From DAHUYF01 sp035623985 (GTDB lineage: Bacteria > Pseudomonadota > Alphaproteobacteria > ATCC43930 > CGMCC-115725), in assembly GCA_035623985.1 (NCBI GenBank), contig DASPSJ010000060.1, positions 62,001 through 126,000 of the forward strand: a stretch of DNA of 64,000 bases, in the 5' to 3' direction. The notes under the pieces are model-generated. The model saw only the letters and a list, made by a program, of their open reading frames with translations. It had not been told where the DNA came from and did no database searches. Shown here piece by piece: positions 33,977 to 42,610 of this stretch. A program made the position numbers and the translations under genes. The number at the start of each line of letters is the position of its first letter. Within the stretch, counting starts at the first letter, position 1.

Positions 33977-35566
33977 GTGACGTTCTTTTGGAACTCCGAC
34001 CCCTCTCGCGCAACGCCGGCCGCCGACGATGGCCGGCGGGTCGAGCTTGCGCGCGGCGCGGGCGGGGCGCGCCCGGCGGAGAGCGGCGGGACGATCTCGC
34101 GCTGGTCGGGAAGCTTCGCCGACACGGGCCTGGAAGCGCGGTTCGCGAAGGAAGACTGGCCGGCCCGGGTACGCCAGCTCCAAATCGCCGGCCTGACCGG
34201 AGGCCCGGTCTTCCTGTCGCTCGGCTATTCGGACTACGTCGCCATCGGGACCGGGCCGGCCTTGGCGATCATGATATCCGCCCGGATCGCCATATGCTGC
34301 GCCTCGCTCGGCTTTGCCGCCGCGCTGTCCCGCATCAAGAGCCCCCTTGTCGCGTCCTTCGGCGTCTTCGTGCTGTCGCTCTCACTGGCCGCCTGCTTCC
34401 TTTTCGGAGTCTACGTCAAGCACGAGGGCGCGGAGTTCCGCTCGTCGACCATCATGGCTCTCGTCCTCATCTATTATTTTTTCGTGCCGATCCGATTGCC
34501 CTGGGCCGCGGCGGCCGCCGTTCTCGCGACTTCCGGCTACCTGGCCGTCCTCGGGCTCATCGGCGCGCCGCCGAAGGAGATCGCCTACGTCGCGCCGATG
34601 CTCGTGCTGTTGAACGTGCTCGGCTACGGCTTTCAGCACGCGCTCGGAGCGGCGCGCCGCCGCGCGTGGCTCTCGCATCTGCTGGAGCTCCGGCGGAATC
34701 TGGAACTCCAGGCGGCGACCGACGAAGCCATGCGCGATCGGGCCGACGCCCAGGCGGCAAACGCCTCGAAATCCCGGTTCCTGGCCAATATGAGCCATGA
34801 ACTCCGAACCCCGCTCAACGCCATCATCGGTTTCTCCGAAGCCATGCGGCTGCAAATCTTCGGACCGCTGGGCTCGGCGGCATATCAAGAGTATGTGCGC
34901 TACATTCACGACGCGGGACGCCATCTCCTCGACCTCGTCAACGACGTCCTGGACCTGGCAAAGATCGAGGCCGGGAAATTTCACATCGACCGCAGGCCGA
35001 CCCGGCTCGGCGATCTGATCCAGAGCATCGTGCCGATCGTCGCGGTGCAAGCGAAGAGCGCCGGGATCGAATTGGCGATCCGGCCGCCGTCCGATCGCCT
35101 CGAGATCGTCGCCAACGATCGCGCCCTCAAGCAGATGCTGCTCAATCTCCTCGCGAACGCCCTCAAGTTCACGCCGCGCGGCGGGACCATCGCGCTCAGC
35201 GTGCAGCAGCGGCCGAGCGGCGGGATCAACATCACCGTCGCCGACACCGGCAGCGGCATCGGCGCGGGCGAGGTTGACCGGCTCTTCGAGCCGTTCGAGC
35301 AAGGGCCTCCCGACATATCCGGCCGGCATTCGGGGACCGGTCTCGGGCTGCCCCTCGTCAAGGCCTTGATGAGCCTGCACGACGGCAGCGTCGGCGTGAC
35401 CAGCGAGCCGCTGCGCGGCACGTCCGTCACGTTGCGTTTCCCCGACGCCGCGACCGTGAAGGCGGGAGGCGGCGCGGCGTCCGAGACGCCCCGCGTCGTC
35501 GACGCGGCGGAACGCCGACCGGTTTCCTTGACCTCTGAAGCGACCTCTGAAGTGCCAACAGCCTAA
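33977..35566 (+). CDS. Membrane histidine kinase (PleC/DivJ-type core)
   Basis: A 529-residue kinase starting at GTG 33977 (GAGG upstream). Five to six hydrophobic segments between about 85 and 225 form a membrane sensor I cannot classify. A short coiled region with RADAQAANASKSRF follows, then the H-box NMSHELRTPLNAIIGFSEAM with the alphaproteobacterial FGPLGSAAYQEYVRYI. The ATPase motifs are NLLANALKFTP, DTGSGI and HSGTGLGLPLVKALM. No receiver is attached, so it may feed the two single-domain receivers just upstream. The C-terminal 40 residues are low complexity. Confidence 0.9.
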   Translation: MTFFWNSDPSRATPAADDGRRVELARGAGGARPAESGGTISRWSGSFADTGLEARFAKEDWPARVRQLQIAGLTGGPVFLSLGYSDYVAIGTGPALAIMISARIAICCASLGFAAALSRIKSPLVASFGVFVLSLSLAACFLFGVYVKHEGAEFRSSTIMALVLIYYFFVPIRLPWAAAAAVLATSGYLAVLGLIGAPPKEIAYVAPMLVLLNVLGYGFQHALGAARRRAWLSHLLELRRNLELQAATDEAMRDRADAQAANASKSRFLANMSHELRTPLNAIIGFSEAMRLQIFGPLGSAAYQEYVRYIHDAGRHLLDLVNDVLDLAKIEAGKFHIDRRPTRLGDLIQSIVPIVAVQAKSAGIELAIRPPSDRLEIVANDRALKQMLLNLLANALKFTPRGGTIALSVQQRPSGGINITVADTGSGIGAGEVDRLFEPFEQGPPDISGRHSGTGLGLPLVKALMSLHDGSVGVTSEPLRGTSVTLRFPDAATVKAGGGAASETPRVVDAAERRPVSLTSEATSEVPTA

Positions 35567-35578
35567 AGGGAGATGTCC

Positions 35579-35884
35579 ATGTCCATGCAAGCCAAAGACG
35601 CCTATCCTTCGCGCGGCGGCGTGCCTTTCCGCTCGGCCTCGACGCTGATCAACCGCAACGTCACGGTCGTCGGCCGGCGCACCAGCATGCGGCTCGAGCC
35701 GGCCATGTGGGACGCGCTGCGGCAGCTCTGCCGGCGCGAAGGCAAGACGCTCAACGAGCTCGTGACCGAGATCGACCGCGAGCGCACGGAATCGAGCCTG
35801 ACCTCGGCGGTGCGCGTCTATCTGCTGCGCTATTTCTGCGCCGCCGCGGAGCGCAGCCTGGGCGCCAACCCGGCGCATTTCTGA
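35579..35884 (+). CDS. Ribbon-helix-helix domain protein (RHH_4 type)
   Basis: About 101 residues. The core NRNVTVVGRRTSMRLEPAMW then LCRREGKTLNELVTEI is the RHH_4 (PF13467) signature of alphaproteobacteria, a small DNA-binding or regulatory fold. Three in-frame ATGs (35573, 35579, 35585) come from a repeated ATGTCC. AAAGGGAG ends two bases before the first, so 35579 has the best spacing. It follows the kinase gene by about 12 bases and is probably in its operon. Confidence 0.82.
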   Translation: MSMQAKDAYPSRGGVPFRSASTLINRNVTVVGRRTSMRLEPAMWDALRQLCRREGKTLNELVTEIDRERTESSLTSAVRVYLLRYFCAAAERSLGANPAHF

Positions 35885-36046
35885 AACAGGGAGCGGCCAC
35901 CGGCCGGCGCGTTCATGACGATCGTCGCCCTCGGCGTTGCGCGGCGCAAAGCCGGCGACAAACTCCGGAGCATCGCGGCGACGATCGGCATCGGCGCCGC
36001 CTCGACGGCGCCGTGCCGCGGATTTCCGCGGGCCGCAGGGCCATCC

Positions 36047-36526
36047 ATGAATGATCTCTATCGCCAGCGATTCGATCTCGATCCGACGCTCGGCTTCCAC
36101 AGCCCGCTTCTGGCCGATCTCCACGGCTATTGGCTGAAGAAGCGCGGCGCGGGCGCCATGCCGCGGCGCCGCGACATCGACCCGCTCGACCCGGAGCTTC
36201 GGCCGCATCTCGGCTTTGTCGTGCTGACCGACGTGGTGGCGCCGGCGCGTTTCCGGTTTCGCCTCATCGGAAGCCTGCTGGCCGAGGCCGTCGGCCGCGA
36301 TTCGACCGGAAAATACCTGGACGAGGTCTATTCGCCGGCCGATTACGAGCGCATGATCCTCGCCTATCGCTGGGTCGTCGCCCATCGCGCGCCGCTGCGG
36401 GTCACCGGCAATTTGCGCCATGCGAATCGCGCATGGATCTCCATGGAGTCGGTCGATCTGCCGCTGTCGAGCGACGGGCGCGGCGTCGACATGATACTGA
36501 CGCGCAGCGTGCTGGGAACGGCCTGA
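36047..36526 (+). CDS. PAS_5-family protein
   Basis: A 159-residue single PAS-like domain of the PF07310 family, common in Rhodospirillales. Landmarks are GYWLKKRGAGAMPRRRDIDP, LGFVVLTDVVAPARFRFRLI, the conserved GSLLAEAVGRDSTGKYLDEV and WISMESVDLPLSSDG. These proteins presumably bind a ligand or partner; no output domain is present. ATG 36047 is chosen because residues of the family begin right after it; the upstream frame from 35915 lacks family similarity. Confidence 0.78.
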   Translation: MNDLYRQRFDLDPTLGFHSPLLADLHGYWLKKRGAGAMPRRRDIDPLDPELRPHLGFVVLTDVVAPARFRFRLIGSLLAEAVGRDSTGKYLDEVYSPADYERMILAYRWVVAHRAPLRVTGNLRHANRAWISMESVDLPLSSDGRGVDMILTRSVLGTA

Positions 36527-36838
36527 CCGCCGCGGCTTGCCATCGCCCCTCCGTCGGGGGCGACGGCGATTTCGCGGCCCGCATCGGGCTCGACGCGCTT
36601 ACCACCGAACGGCTCGACCACACCGCGGCGCGACCGGCGCCAGGCGGCAGCGAAGCCGTGGCCGTTCACCACCAGCGGCCAGACGCGCCGGCCCGCGGCG
36701 AACAGCGCGGCGCGGGGCAAGGAGGGATCAGCCTTGCCGGAAACGCCAAACGAGAACAAACTCAACTTCCAACACCGTTTCGTCCGGGGGAGCGCCGGCT
36801 AAATTCGCCATCGAGGCGCGCGAGGCCAGGGGTCGGCC
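36527..36838. other. Spacer before the MCE operon, with a hairpin
   Basis: No gene is supported. A hairpin with an 11-bp stem and one mismatch, GCCATCGCCCC (36539-36549) with GGGGCGACGGC (36557-36567), lies right after the PAS_5 stop and may end that transcript, though no T-run follows. The MCE-operon promoter must be in the remainder; the slightly AT-richer part at 36750-36800 (AAACGAGAACAAACTCAACTT) is the likeliest place, without a convincing box pair. Confidence 0.4.
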
Positions 36839-39154
36839 ATGGTGGTCAGTCCGCAAGTCGTCGATATCGGCCTGGATCCGCTCGACCGGCGCCGGCGGCG
36901 GCGGCGCGCGGCGCTGCGCATCGGCCTGCCGATCGTCGGCGTCGGGCTGATGGCGGCGACCATTCTCGCGATCGCGCTCTATTCCGACCGCGCCAACCGC
37001 AGCGGCGCGCTGGCCCTGTCGAACGATCTGCTGGCGACGCTGGAGCAGCGCGTCGCGTTGGCGCTGTCGGCCTATCTCGACCCGGCCGTTCGCGCCCTTC
37101 GCGTCGCCCGCGAGACCGTGCCGGACGGCACCAATCCCGCCCGGCTGCCCTTGATCGATGCGTTCGCGGCGAGCCTGTTGCGGGAGGTCGCGCAGATCGA
37201 CGGCATCGCCTTCGCCGACAGCGACGGGAACTACGTCCTGGCGCGCCGCGATGCGGCCGGCGGCATGGACGTGAAGCTCGTCCGCAATGTCCCGGGGCCG
37301 CGGCGGGTCACCTGGATCCACCACAGCGCCGCCGGCGAGGAAATCGGGCGTAGGGAAGACCCTCGCGACGATTACGATCCCAGGACGCGCCCCTATTTTG
37401 CCGGCGCGCTCGCCGGCGAGGACGTGTTCTGGACCGGCGTCTACGTGTTCTTCACCAGCCGGCTGCCCGGCCTCACCGTCGCCGCCGGCCGGCGCGGCGC
37501 CGACGGCCGCGGCTATGTCGTGGAGATCGACATCGCGCTGCAGTCCCTGTCGGAATTCCTCTCCTCGCTCAAGATCGGCGAGAGCGGGCGCGCGGTCATC
37601 ATGGACAAGACGGGCCGGCTGATCGCCGCTCCGGCGGGCATCGACATGCTGCGCCGGAGCGAAGGAACGACGACCACCGCGCGCGTCGACGAGGTCGGCG
37701 ACGGCGTGCTGACCCTGGCCTATGACCACTTCCGCACCGACGGCTACGGCCATCGCGCGATCGAGGTGGACGGCCGCCGCTACATCGCGGCCGTGGCGCC
37801 GCTCGCCTCCGCGGGCCGCGACTGGGCGTTGTTGATGGTCGTGCCGGAGGACGACTTCATCGGCTTCGTCGCCAACAACAATCGCAAAGCGCTGGCAATG
37901 TCTCTGGTCATCGTCGCGCTCGCCACGCTGCTGGCGTCGCTCCTGGTCCGGCAGGGATTGCGCGCCGATCGCGGCGCAAGGCTGCTGCTCGACCGCCAGC
38001 TTGCGATCAGCCGGCAAAGCGCGGCCTTCGCCGCGCTGGCCGCCGACGCCGGCCTGTTCGACCCATCGCGACGCGAGCCGCCGCGGGCGCTGACGGAGAC
38101 GCTGGCCGATGTCGGCCGCGCCCGGCGCGCCAGCCTCTGGCGGGTCGTCGGCAACGGCCGGATCTTGCGCTGCGAGGACAGCTTCGAACGGGACACCGGC
38201 GAGCACGCGGACGGGTTCGAGCTTCACCGCGACGAACTGCCCCAGCTCTTTGCCCACCTGCTCGGCGGCGAGGACATCGAGGTGGCGGACGCCGCCCGCG
38301 ACCGGCGCACGGCCGAGCTGCACCGCGTCATGATGGCGCCGCTCGGCACCCAGGCGCTCATCGCCGTGCCGGTTCGGCGCGAGGCGCGCGTCGTCGGCTC
38401 GGTGTGGCTGGAGGATGCCGATGCCGCGGCGGAGAGCAGGGAATTCGCGCAGGCCGTCGGCAATATGATCGCGCTTCGCATGGGCGAGGCGCCGGCGGCA
38501 GCGGCCCGCGAGCCGCGCGAGAAAGAGACGCCGGCGCCGGCCCCGGCCGAGAAGCGCAGCTTCGAGGCCGAGCTTCGGCGGCGCGACATCGATCCGGCGA
38601 TGACGGAAGCCGAGGTCCGCGCCGGCGTTTGCGTCATGGCGCTCCATCTCACGGATCCCTCGTCGATGGCGCTGCGCGCTCCCTCCGGGGGATGCTCGCT
38701 TTGCGACGACATCGTCTGCGCGCTGCAGAAGATCGCCGCCCTGCACCATATCCCCTATGTCAAGCTCGTCGGCCACGAGATCGTCGCCGCGGCGGGATTC
38801 GAGCCGCCCGCGACGGACGCGGCCACGCGGATTGCCGATGCGGCGGTGGCCTTGCGCGAGCATTGCCTGGCGCTTTTCCAGGACAGCGACCGGCCGCCGG
38901 AATTCCGCATCGGCCTCGACCACGGCATCGCCATCGGCAGCGCCGTCGGCAGCGATCCGCGGATCTTCAACCTGTGGGGCGAGGCGGTAAGAACCGCCGG
39001 CGCCATGGCCCGAACCGCGTTGCCGGGCACCATTCAGGCGACCGAAGCCGCCTATGCGGAACTGCGGCAGGACTTTCTGTTCCGGCCGCGCGGCCGCTTC
39101 TTCCTGCCGCGCGTCGGCGAAGCGCGGACCTTCCTGCTGTCGGGACGGCTATGA
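36839..39154 (+). CDS. Cache-containing protein with degenerate class III cyclase domain
   Basis: A 771-residue protein: TM near 28-48, a periplasmic double-Cache-like region (YDPRTRPYFAGAL, FWTGVYVFFTS), TM near 360-380, a GAF-like segment (about 400-560) and a C-terminal adenylate/guanylate cyclase fold. The cyclase landmarks are present (RIGLDHGIAIGSAVG, NLWGEAVRTAGAMA), but catalytic positions are changed. The two metal Asp are His603 and His646 (KLVGHEI instead of KxIGD), the transition-state Asn is Arg718 and the Arg is Ala722. It should bind or sense rather than make cAMP. It overlaps the permease gene by ATGA, so it heads the MCE operon. Confidence 0.85.
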   Translation: MVVSPQVVDIGLDPLDRRRRRRRAALRIGLPIVGVGLMAATILAIALYSDRANRSGALALSNDLLATLEQRVALALSAYLDPAVRALRVARETVPDGTNPARLPLIDAFAASLLREVAQIDGIAFADSDGNYVLARRDAAGGMDVKLVRNVPGPRRVTWIHHSAAGEEIGRREDPRDDYDPRTRPYFAGALAGEDVFWTGVYVFFTSRLPGLTVAAGRRGADGRGYVVEIDIALQSLSEFLSSLKIGESGRAVIMDKTGRLIAAPAGIDMLRRSEGTTTTARVDEVGDGVLTLAYDHFRTDGYGHRAIEVDGRRYIAAVAPLASAGRDWALLMVVPEDDFIGFVANNNRKALAMSLVIVALATLLASLLVRQGLRADRGARLLLDRQLAISRQSAAFAALAADAGLFDPSRREPPRALTETLADVGRARRASLWRVVGNGRILRCEDSFERDTGEHADGFELHRDELPQLFAHLLGGEDIEVADAARDRRTAELHRVMMAPLGTQALIAVPVRREARVVGSVWLEDADAAAESREFAQAVGNMIALRMGEAPAAAAREPREKETPAPAPAEKRSFEAELRRRDIDPAMTEAEVRAGVCVMALHLTDPSSMALRAPSGGCSLCDDIVCALQKIAALHHIPYVKLVGHEIVAAAGFEPPATDAATRIADAAVALREHCLALFQDSDRPPEFRIGLDHGIAIGSAVGSDPRIFNLWGEAVRTAGAMARTALPGTIQATEAAYAELRQDFLFRPRGRFFLPRVGEARTFLLSGRL

Positions 39155-39981
39155 GCGGCGCCGCGCTTTCGACGGCGCGCAGACCGCGGCCCGGGCGCTT
39201 GCGGCGCGCGCTCGCACGCACCGGGCACGGCGCGCTCGCGCGGGCGCGCTTCGGCCTCGCGCTGTTCTCGCTGGCCTTCGGCGTGCTGCGCGAGGCCGCG
39301 CGCCCCGCCAGTTGGCGCCGCACGGTGCGCGCGCAGTTTCGCCGCGAGCTGCGCCAGGCGGTCGGCGGCGGCCTTTCGCCGACGGCGGTGACCGCGGTCC
39401 TGATCGGGCTCACCATGGTCTCGCAAACGCTCTATTGGCTGGGAGAAGCGGGGCAGGCCGAGATCATCGGCACGGTGCTGGTCACGGTCATGGTGCGCGA
39501 AGTAGCGCCCCTTCTCGTCGGCTTCATTCTGCTCGGCCGCAGCGGCATCGTCGCCGTCGCGGAAATCGCGACGCTGCGGCTCGGCGGGCAGGTGGACGCG
39601 CTGGCGGCGCAGGGGCTCGATCCATTCCTGCTCCTGGTACTGCCGCGCGCCTGCGCCTTGGCGGTTGCCGCCTTCACCCTCGCCATGGTCTTCGTGCCGG
39701 CGGCGCTCATCACCGGCTTCGTCGCCGGCAGCCTGCTGGGCGCGGTGGCGACGCCGTTCTGGGCGTTCCTCGACGGCGTGCTGCTGGCGATGCACGCCAC
39801 CGACTTCATAGCCTTTCCGGCGAAGATGCTGGCGATGGGCCTGCTCGTGGCGCTCACCGCCTGCCTGACCGGCCTCGAGGCGGGCGCGCGGGACGACGCC
39901 GGCCGGGTGCTGCCGCGCGGCTTCATTCGCGGCACGCTCGCGATCCTGCTGGTGAGCATCGCCTCGAGCTTCGCGGCCTGA
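39151..39981 (+). CDS. MlaE-family ABC transporter permease
   Basis: A 276-residue inner-membrane permease of MCE-type lipid transporters. The family signature region is recognisable: REVAPLLVGFILLGRSGIVA, then EIATLRLGGQVDALAAQGLD, the equivalent of the RxGSAxAAELGTMxxxEQIDAL segment, though GSA/AAE is reduced to SGIVAVAEI. Four to five hydrophobic helices follow. The first 70 residues are basic and form the usual interfacial helix. It starts in an ATGA overlap with the pseudo-cyclase gene; three bases separate it from the ATPase-like gene. Confidence 0.88.
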   Translation: MSGAALSTARRPRPGRLRRALARTGHGALARARFGLALFSLAFGVLREAARPASWRRTVRAQFRRELRQAVGGGLSPTAVTAVLIGLTMVSQTLYWLGEAGQAEIIGTVLVTVMVREVAPLLVGFILLGRSGIVAVAEIATLRLGGQVDALAAQGLDPFLLLVLPRACALAVAAFTLAMVFVPAALITGFVAGSLLGAVATPFWAFLDGVLLAMHATDFIAFPAKMLAMGLLVALTACLTGLEAGARDDAGRVLPRGFIRGTLAILLVSIASSFAA

Positions 39982-39984
39982 CGC

Positions 39985-40683
39985 ATGGGCGCCGGCGGAG
40001 CGATCCTCGATCTCACCCTCGCCCGCCCGCTCGCGGAGCCCGACGGGGCGCCGCAGGCGCCCTATACCTTGAAACTCGATCCCGGCGAGCTGGCGCTGAT
40101 CGACGCACCCGACGAGGCGCACTCCTCGTGGTTTGCCGACCTTTGCTGCGGGCTCGTGCCTCTGGCGGAAGGCAAGGCGTGCTTTCTCGGCCGCGACTGG
40201 GCGGCGATGCCGCATGATTTCGCCGCGGCGCTGCGCGGGCGGATCGGCCGCGTTTTCGCCAAGGGCGGCTGGATCGGGTTCCTTGACGTCGCCGCCAACG
40301 TCCTGCTGCCGCAGTTGCATCACACGCGCAACGACGTGGGCATCCTGCGCGACCGGGCGGCGAGCCTGGCCCGCGCCTTCGGCTTGCCCGGCCTGCCGCT
40401 GGAGCGCGCCGCCGACCTGTCCCCCGCCGATCTCGTGCGCGCGGCGTGCGTGCGGGCCTTCCTCGGCGACCCCTTGCTGGTGGTCCTGGAAAGCCCGGCA
40501 TCGGGGCGTCTCAGCGACCTCGAGGCGCCGCTTCTCGACGCCGTGGCCGCCGCCCGCGGCCGGGGAGCCGCCGTGCTATGGCTCAGCCGCAACGAGCGCG
40601 TCCTGCGCGACCGCTCGTTTCCGGCCAGCCACCGCTGGCGGCTCGACGAGCGCGGCCTTGCGCCGGCCGGACGGCCCCCATGA
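39985..40683 (+). CDS. ABC ATPase-like protein with all catalytic motifs lost
   Basis: A 232-residue protein in the position of MlaF. The fold outline is kept: LKLDPGELALID before Walker A, RIGRVFAKGGWIGFLDVAAN at the Q-loop, PLLVVLESPASGRL at Walker B. But Walker A reads APDEAHSS (Lys is His46), the Q-loop Gln is Ala92, the signature LSGGQ is LSPAD (145-149), Walker B Asp-Glu is Glu169-Ser170 and the H-loop His is replaced in LWLSRNE. It cannot be a normal ATPase. It may be a structural partner of the permease, with another ATPase encoded elsewhere. It overlaps the MCE gene by ATGA. Confidence 0.8.
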   Translation: MGAGGAILDLTLARPLAEPDGAPQAPYTLKLDPGELALIDAPDEAHSSWFADLCCGLVPLAEGKACFLGRDWAAMPHDFAAALRGRIGRVFAKGGWIGFLDVAANVLLPQLHHTRNDVGILRDRAASLARAFGLPGLPLERAADLSPADLVRAACVRAFLGDPLLVVLESPASGRLSDLEAPLLDAVAAARGRGAAVLWLSRNERVLRDRSFPASHRWRLDERGLAPAGRPP

Positions 40684-41660
40684 TCCGCCTGCGGCACACG
40701 GAGGAGTGGATCGGGGCGCTGGTCGTGGCGGCCTTGGTCCTGTTCCTCGGCGCCGTCCTCCAGGCCGGCGTGCTGCGCGACTGGTTCCGCCCGGTCGCGA
40801 AGCTGCGCATCGTGCTGCCGGAAGCCGGGGTCGGCGGCCTGTCGGTCGGGGCGGATGTGGAGGTGCTGGGCATTCGGATGGGCAAGGTGCGGCGGATCGT
40901 CATCAGTCCGGAGCAGCAGATCTACGCCGAGGCCGAGATCGACGAGCAGGCGCGCGCCTTCATTCGCCGCGACAGCCGGGCGGTGATCCGCCGGCGCTTC
41001 GACGTCGCGGGCGCGGCCTATGTCGAGATCGAGCGCGGCAACGGGCCGGAACTCGATTGGAGCTACGCGGTCGTCACTGCCGCGACCGAGCGGGGCCCGA
41101 CGGAGGGGCTGGGCGCGCTGATCGATCAGCTCCGCGACAAGGTCTTCCCGATCCTCGACGACACCGGCCGCGCCACCCGAGCCCTGGCCGAGGTTGCCGA
41201 GCGGATCAACAAAGGCGAAGGCAATGTCGGGCGCCTCGTCGGCGACGAGACGCTGGCGCGCGATCTCGAGGCTGCGGTCGCCGAGGCGCGCGGCGAGGTC
41301 GCCAACGTCGCGCGCATCATCGCCCAGCTCGAGCTCGCCATGGGCAACGTGACGGCGCTGACGGCGACCGCCAACGCCCGCGACGGCGGCGTGCCGGAAC
41401 TGCTGCGGCGGGCGAACCAGGCCCTGGCATCGCTCCAGGACATGCTGCGCGATCTCAACGCGGCCGCCTTGCAGCTACCGCCGGTCGAGCATAATCTCGA
41501 GCGCGGGACGGAGAACCTGCCGGGCCTCGTCACGCAATTCCAGCAAACCGCGCATGAACTCGAGCTGCTGCTGGCGCAGCTTCGCGGCAACTGGCTGCTG
41601 GGCGGCGGCCCGCAACCGGTCGAGCGGACGCCCTTGCCGTCGACGCAGATACGCCCGTGA
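40680..41660 (+). CDS. MlaD-like MCE domain protein
   Basis: A 326-residue MCE protein: N-terminal TM anchor (WIGALVVAALVLFLGAVLQA), one MCE beta-barrel domain at about 40-120 (LSVGADVEVLGIRMGKVRRI, then AYVEIERG), and a long helical C-terminal part (about 140-320). MCE proteins form hexamers that carry lipids across the periplasm. The helical tail suggests a needle or tunnel as in PqiB/LetB or mycobacterial Mce proteins, not the short MlaD. It starts by ATGA in the ATPase-like stop and ends by GTGA with the lipoprotein gene. Confidence 0.9.
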   Translation: MIRLRHTEEWIGALVVAALVLFLGAVLQAGVLRDWFRPVAKLRIVLPEAGVGGLSVGADVEVLGIRMGKVRRIVISPEQQIYAEAEIDEQARAFIRRDSRAVIRRRFDVAGAAYVEIERGNGPELDWSYAVVTAATERGPTEGLGALIDQLRDKVFPILDDTGRATRALAEVAERINKGEGNVGRLVGDETLARDLEAAVAEARGEVANVARIIAQLELAMGNVTALTATANARDGGVPELLRRANQALASLQDMLRDLNAAALQLPPVEHNLERGTENLPGLVTQFQQTAHELELLLAQLRGNWLLGGGPQPVERTPLPSTQIRP

Positions 41661-42541
41661 GGCCGCGGCCGCTCCTGCTTTTTCCATGGCTGCTGGCCGC
41701 CTGCGGCGGCGGCGCGCCTTCGCCGACCGCCGCGCCGGTCGACGCGACCTTGCAGCGCGAGACGCGCGCCGGCCGCCTCGCCTATGAATTGGAGCGCGCC
41801 GGCGAGGCGGTCGCGAGCTATCGCGCCGCGCTGACGCGGGCGCAAGAGCGCGACGATCTCGGCGCCATCGGCGATCTCGGCTACAATCTTTCGGTGGCGG
41901 AGCTGCGCGCCAACATGCCCGATCGCGCGCTCGCCGACGCGCGCGCGACGCGCGCCGAGCTGGAGCGCCGCGGTGCCGAAGCCTTTCCCGCGCTGCTGCT
42001 CGCCGAGGCGACGGCGCTCTACCGGCTGGGAGCGGCGGCCGATGCCGACGCCGTCGCGGCGCGCGTCGCGGCGGACAAGGACGGCGAGGCAGCGGCGCGC
42101 GCCACCTTTCTGCGCGGCCTGATCGCCGACGAGCATGACAACGCGCAGGGCCTTGCCGCGGCGGCGGCGGCCTTGGCCGCGGCGACTGCGCCGTCGCTGC
42201 AGGCGGACGCGGCGGAGCTTGCCGCGCGGCTGGCGCTGCGCCAGGGCGATCCCGCCCGCGCCCGGCGCGAGGCGGCGACGGCCGCGAGGCTCCGGCAGGA
42301 CACTTTGGACTATCGCGGCTTGGCGCGTGCCTTGGCGATCGAGGGGGAAGCGGCGCTCGGCGCCGAGGACGGCGCCGAGGCCGCGGATTTGTTCCTCCGC
42401 GCCGGACGAAGCGCCCTCGCCCAGGACGACAGGGAAGCCGCGCGGCGATGGCTCGAACGCGCGATCTCGCTCCGGCCCCAGGGCGCCGTCGCCGAGGCCG
42501 CGACGGAGCTGCTGGGCAGGATCGATCGTGGCGAACGATGA
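41657..42541 (+). CDS. TPR-like lipoprotein of the MCE operon
   Basis: A 294-residue protein starting at GTG 41657, which overlaps the MCE stop. The lipobox is LLAAC (Cys16), so it should be lipid-anchored in the periplasm. The mature part is nearly all helical with repeated Ala-rich pairs of about 34 residues (for example AYELERAGEAVASYRAALTR and ARRWLERAISLRPQG), typical of TPR-like repeats. It takes the place that ABC-type auxiliary lipoproteins (PqiC, MlaB/MlaC-type partners) hold in other MCE operons but shows no similarity to them. Confidence 0.8.
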   Translation: MRPRPLLLFPWLLAACGGGAPSPTAAPVDATLQRETRAGRLAYELERAGEAVASYRAALTRAQERDDLGAIGDLGYNLSVAELRANMPDRALADARATRAELERRGAEAFPALLLAEATALYRLGAAADADAVAARVAADKDGEAAARATFLRGLIADEHDNAQGLAAAAAALAAATAPSLQADAAELAARLALRQGDPARARREAATAARLRQDTLDYRGLARALAIEGEAALGAEDGAEAADLFLRAGRSALAQDDREAARRWLERAISLRPQGAVAEAATELLGRIDRGER

Positions 42542-42610
42542 CGGCGGCGGGGCCGGTCGGCCCCCCGGCCAAAGGCGGCGAGAGGGGACATCGGAAGGGG
42601 GGTTGCGTCC

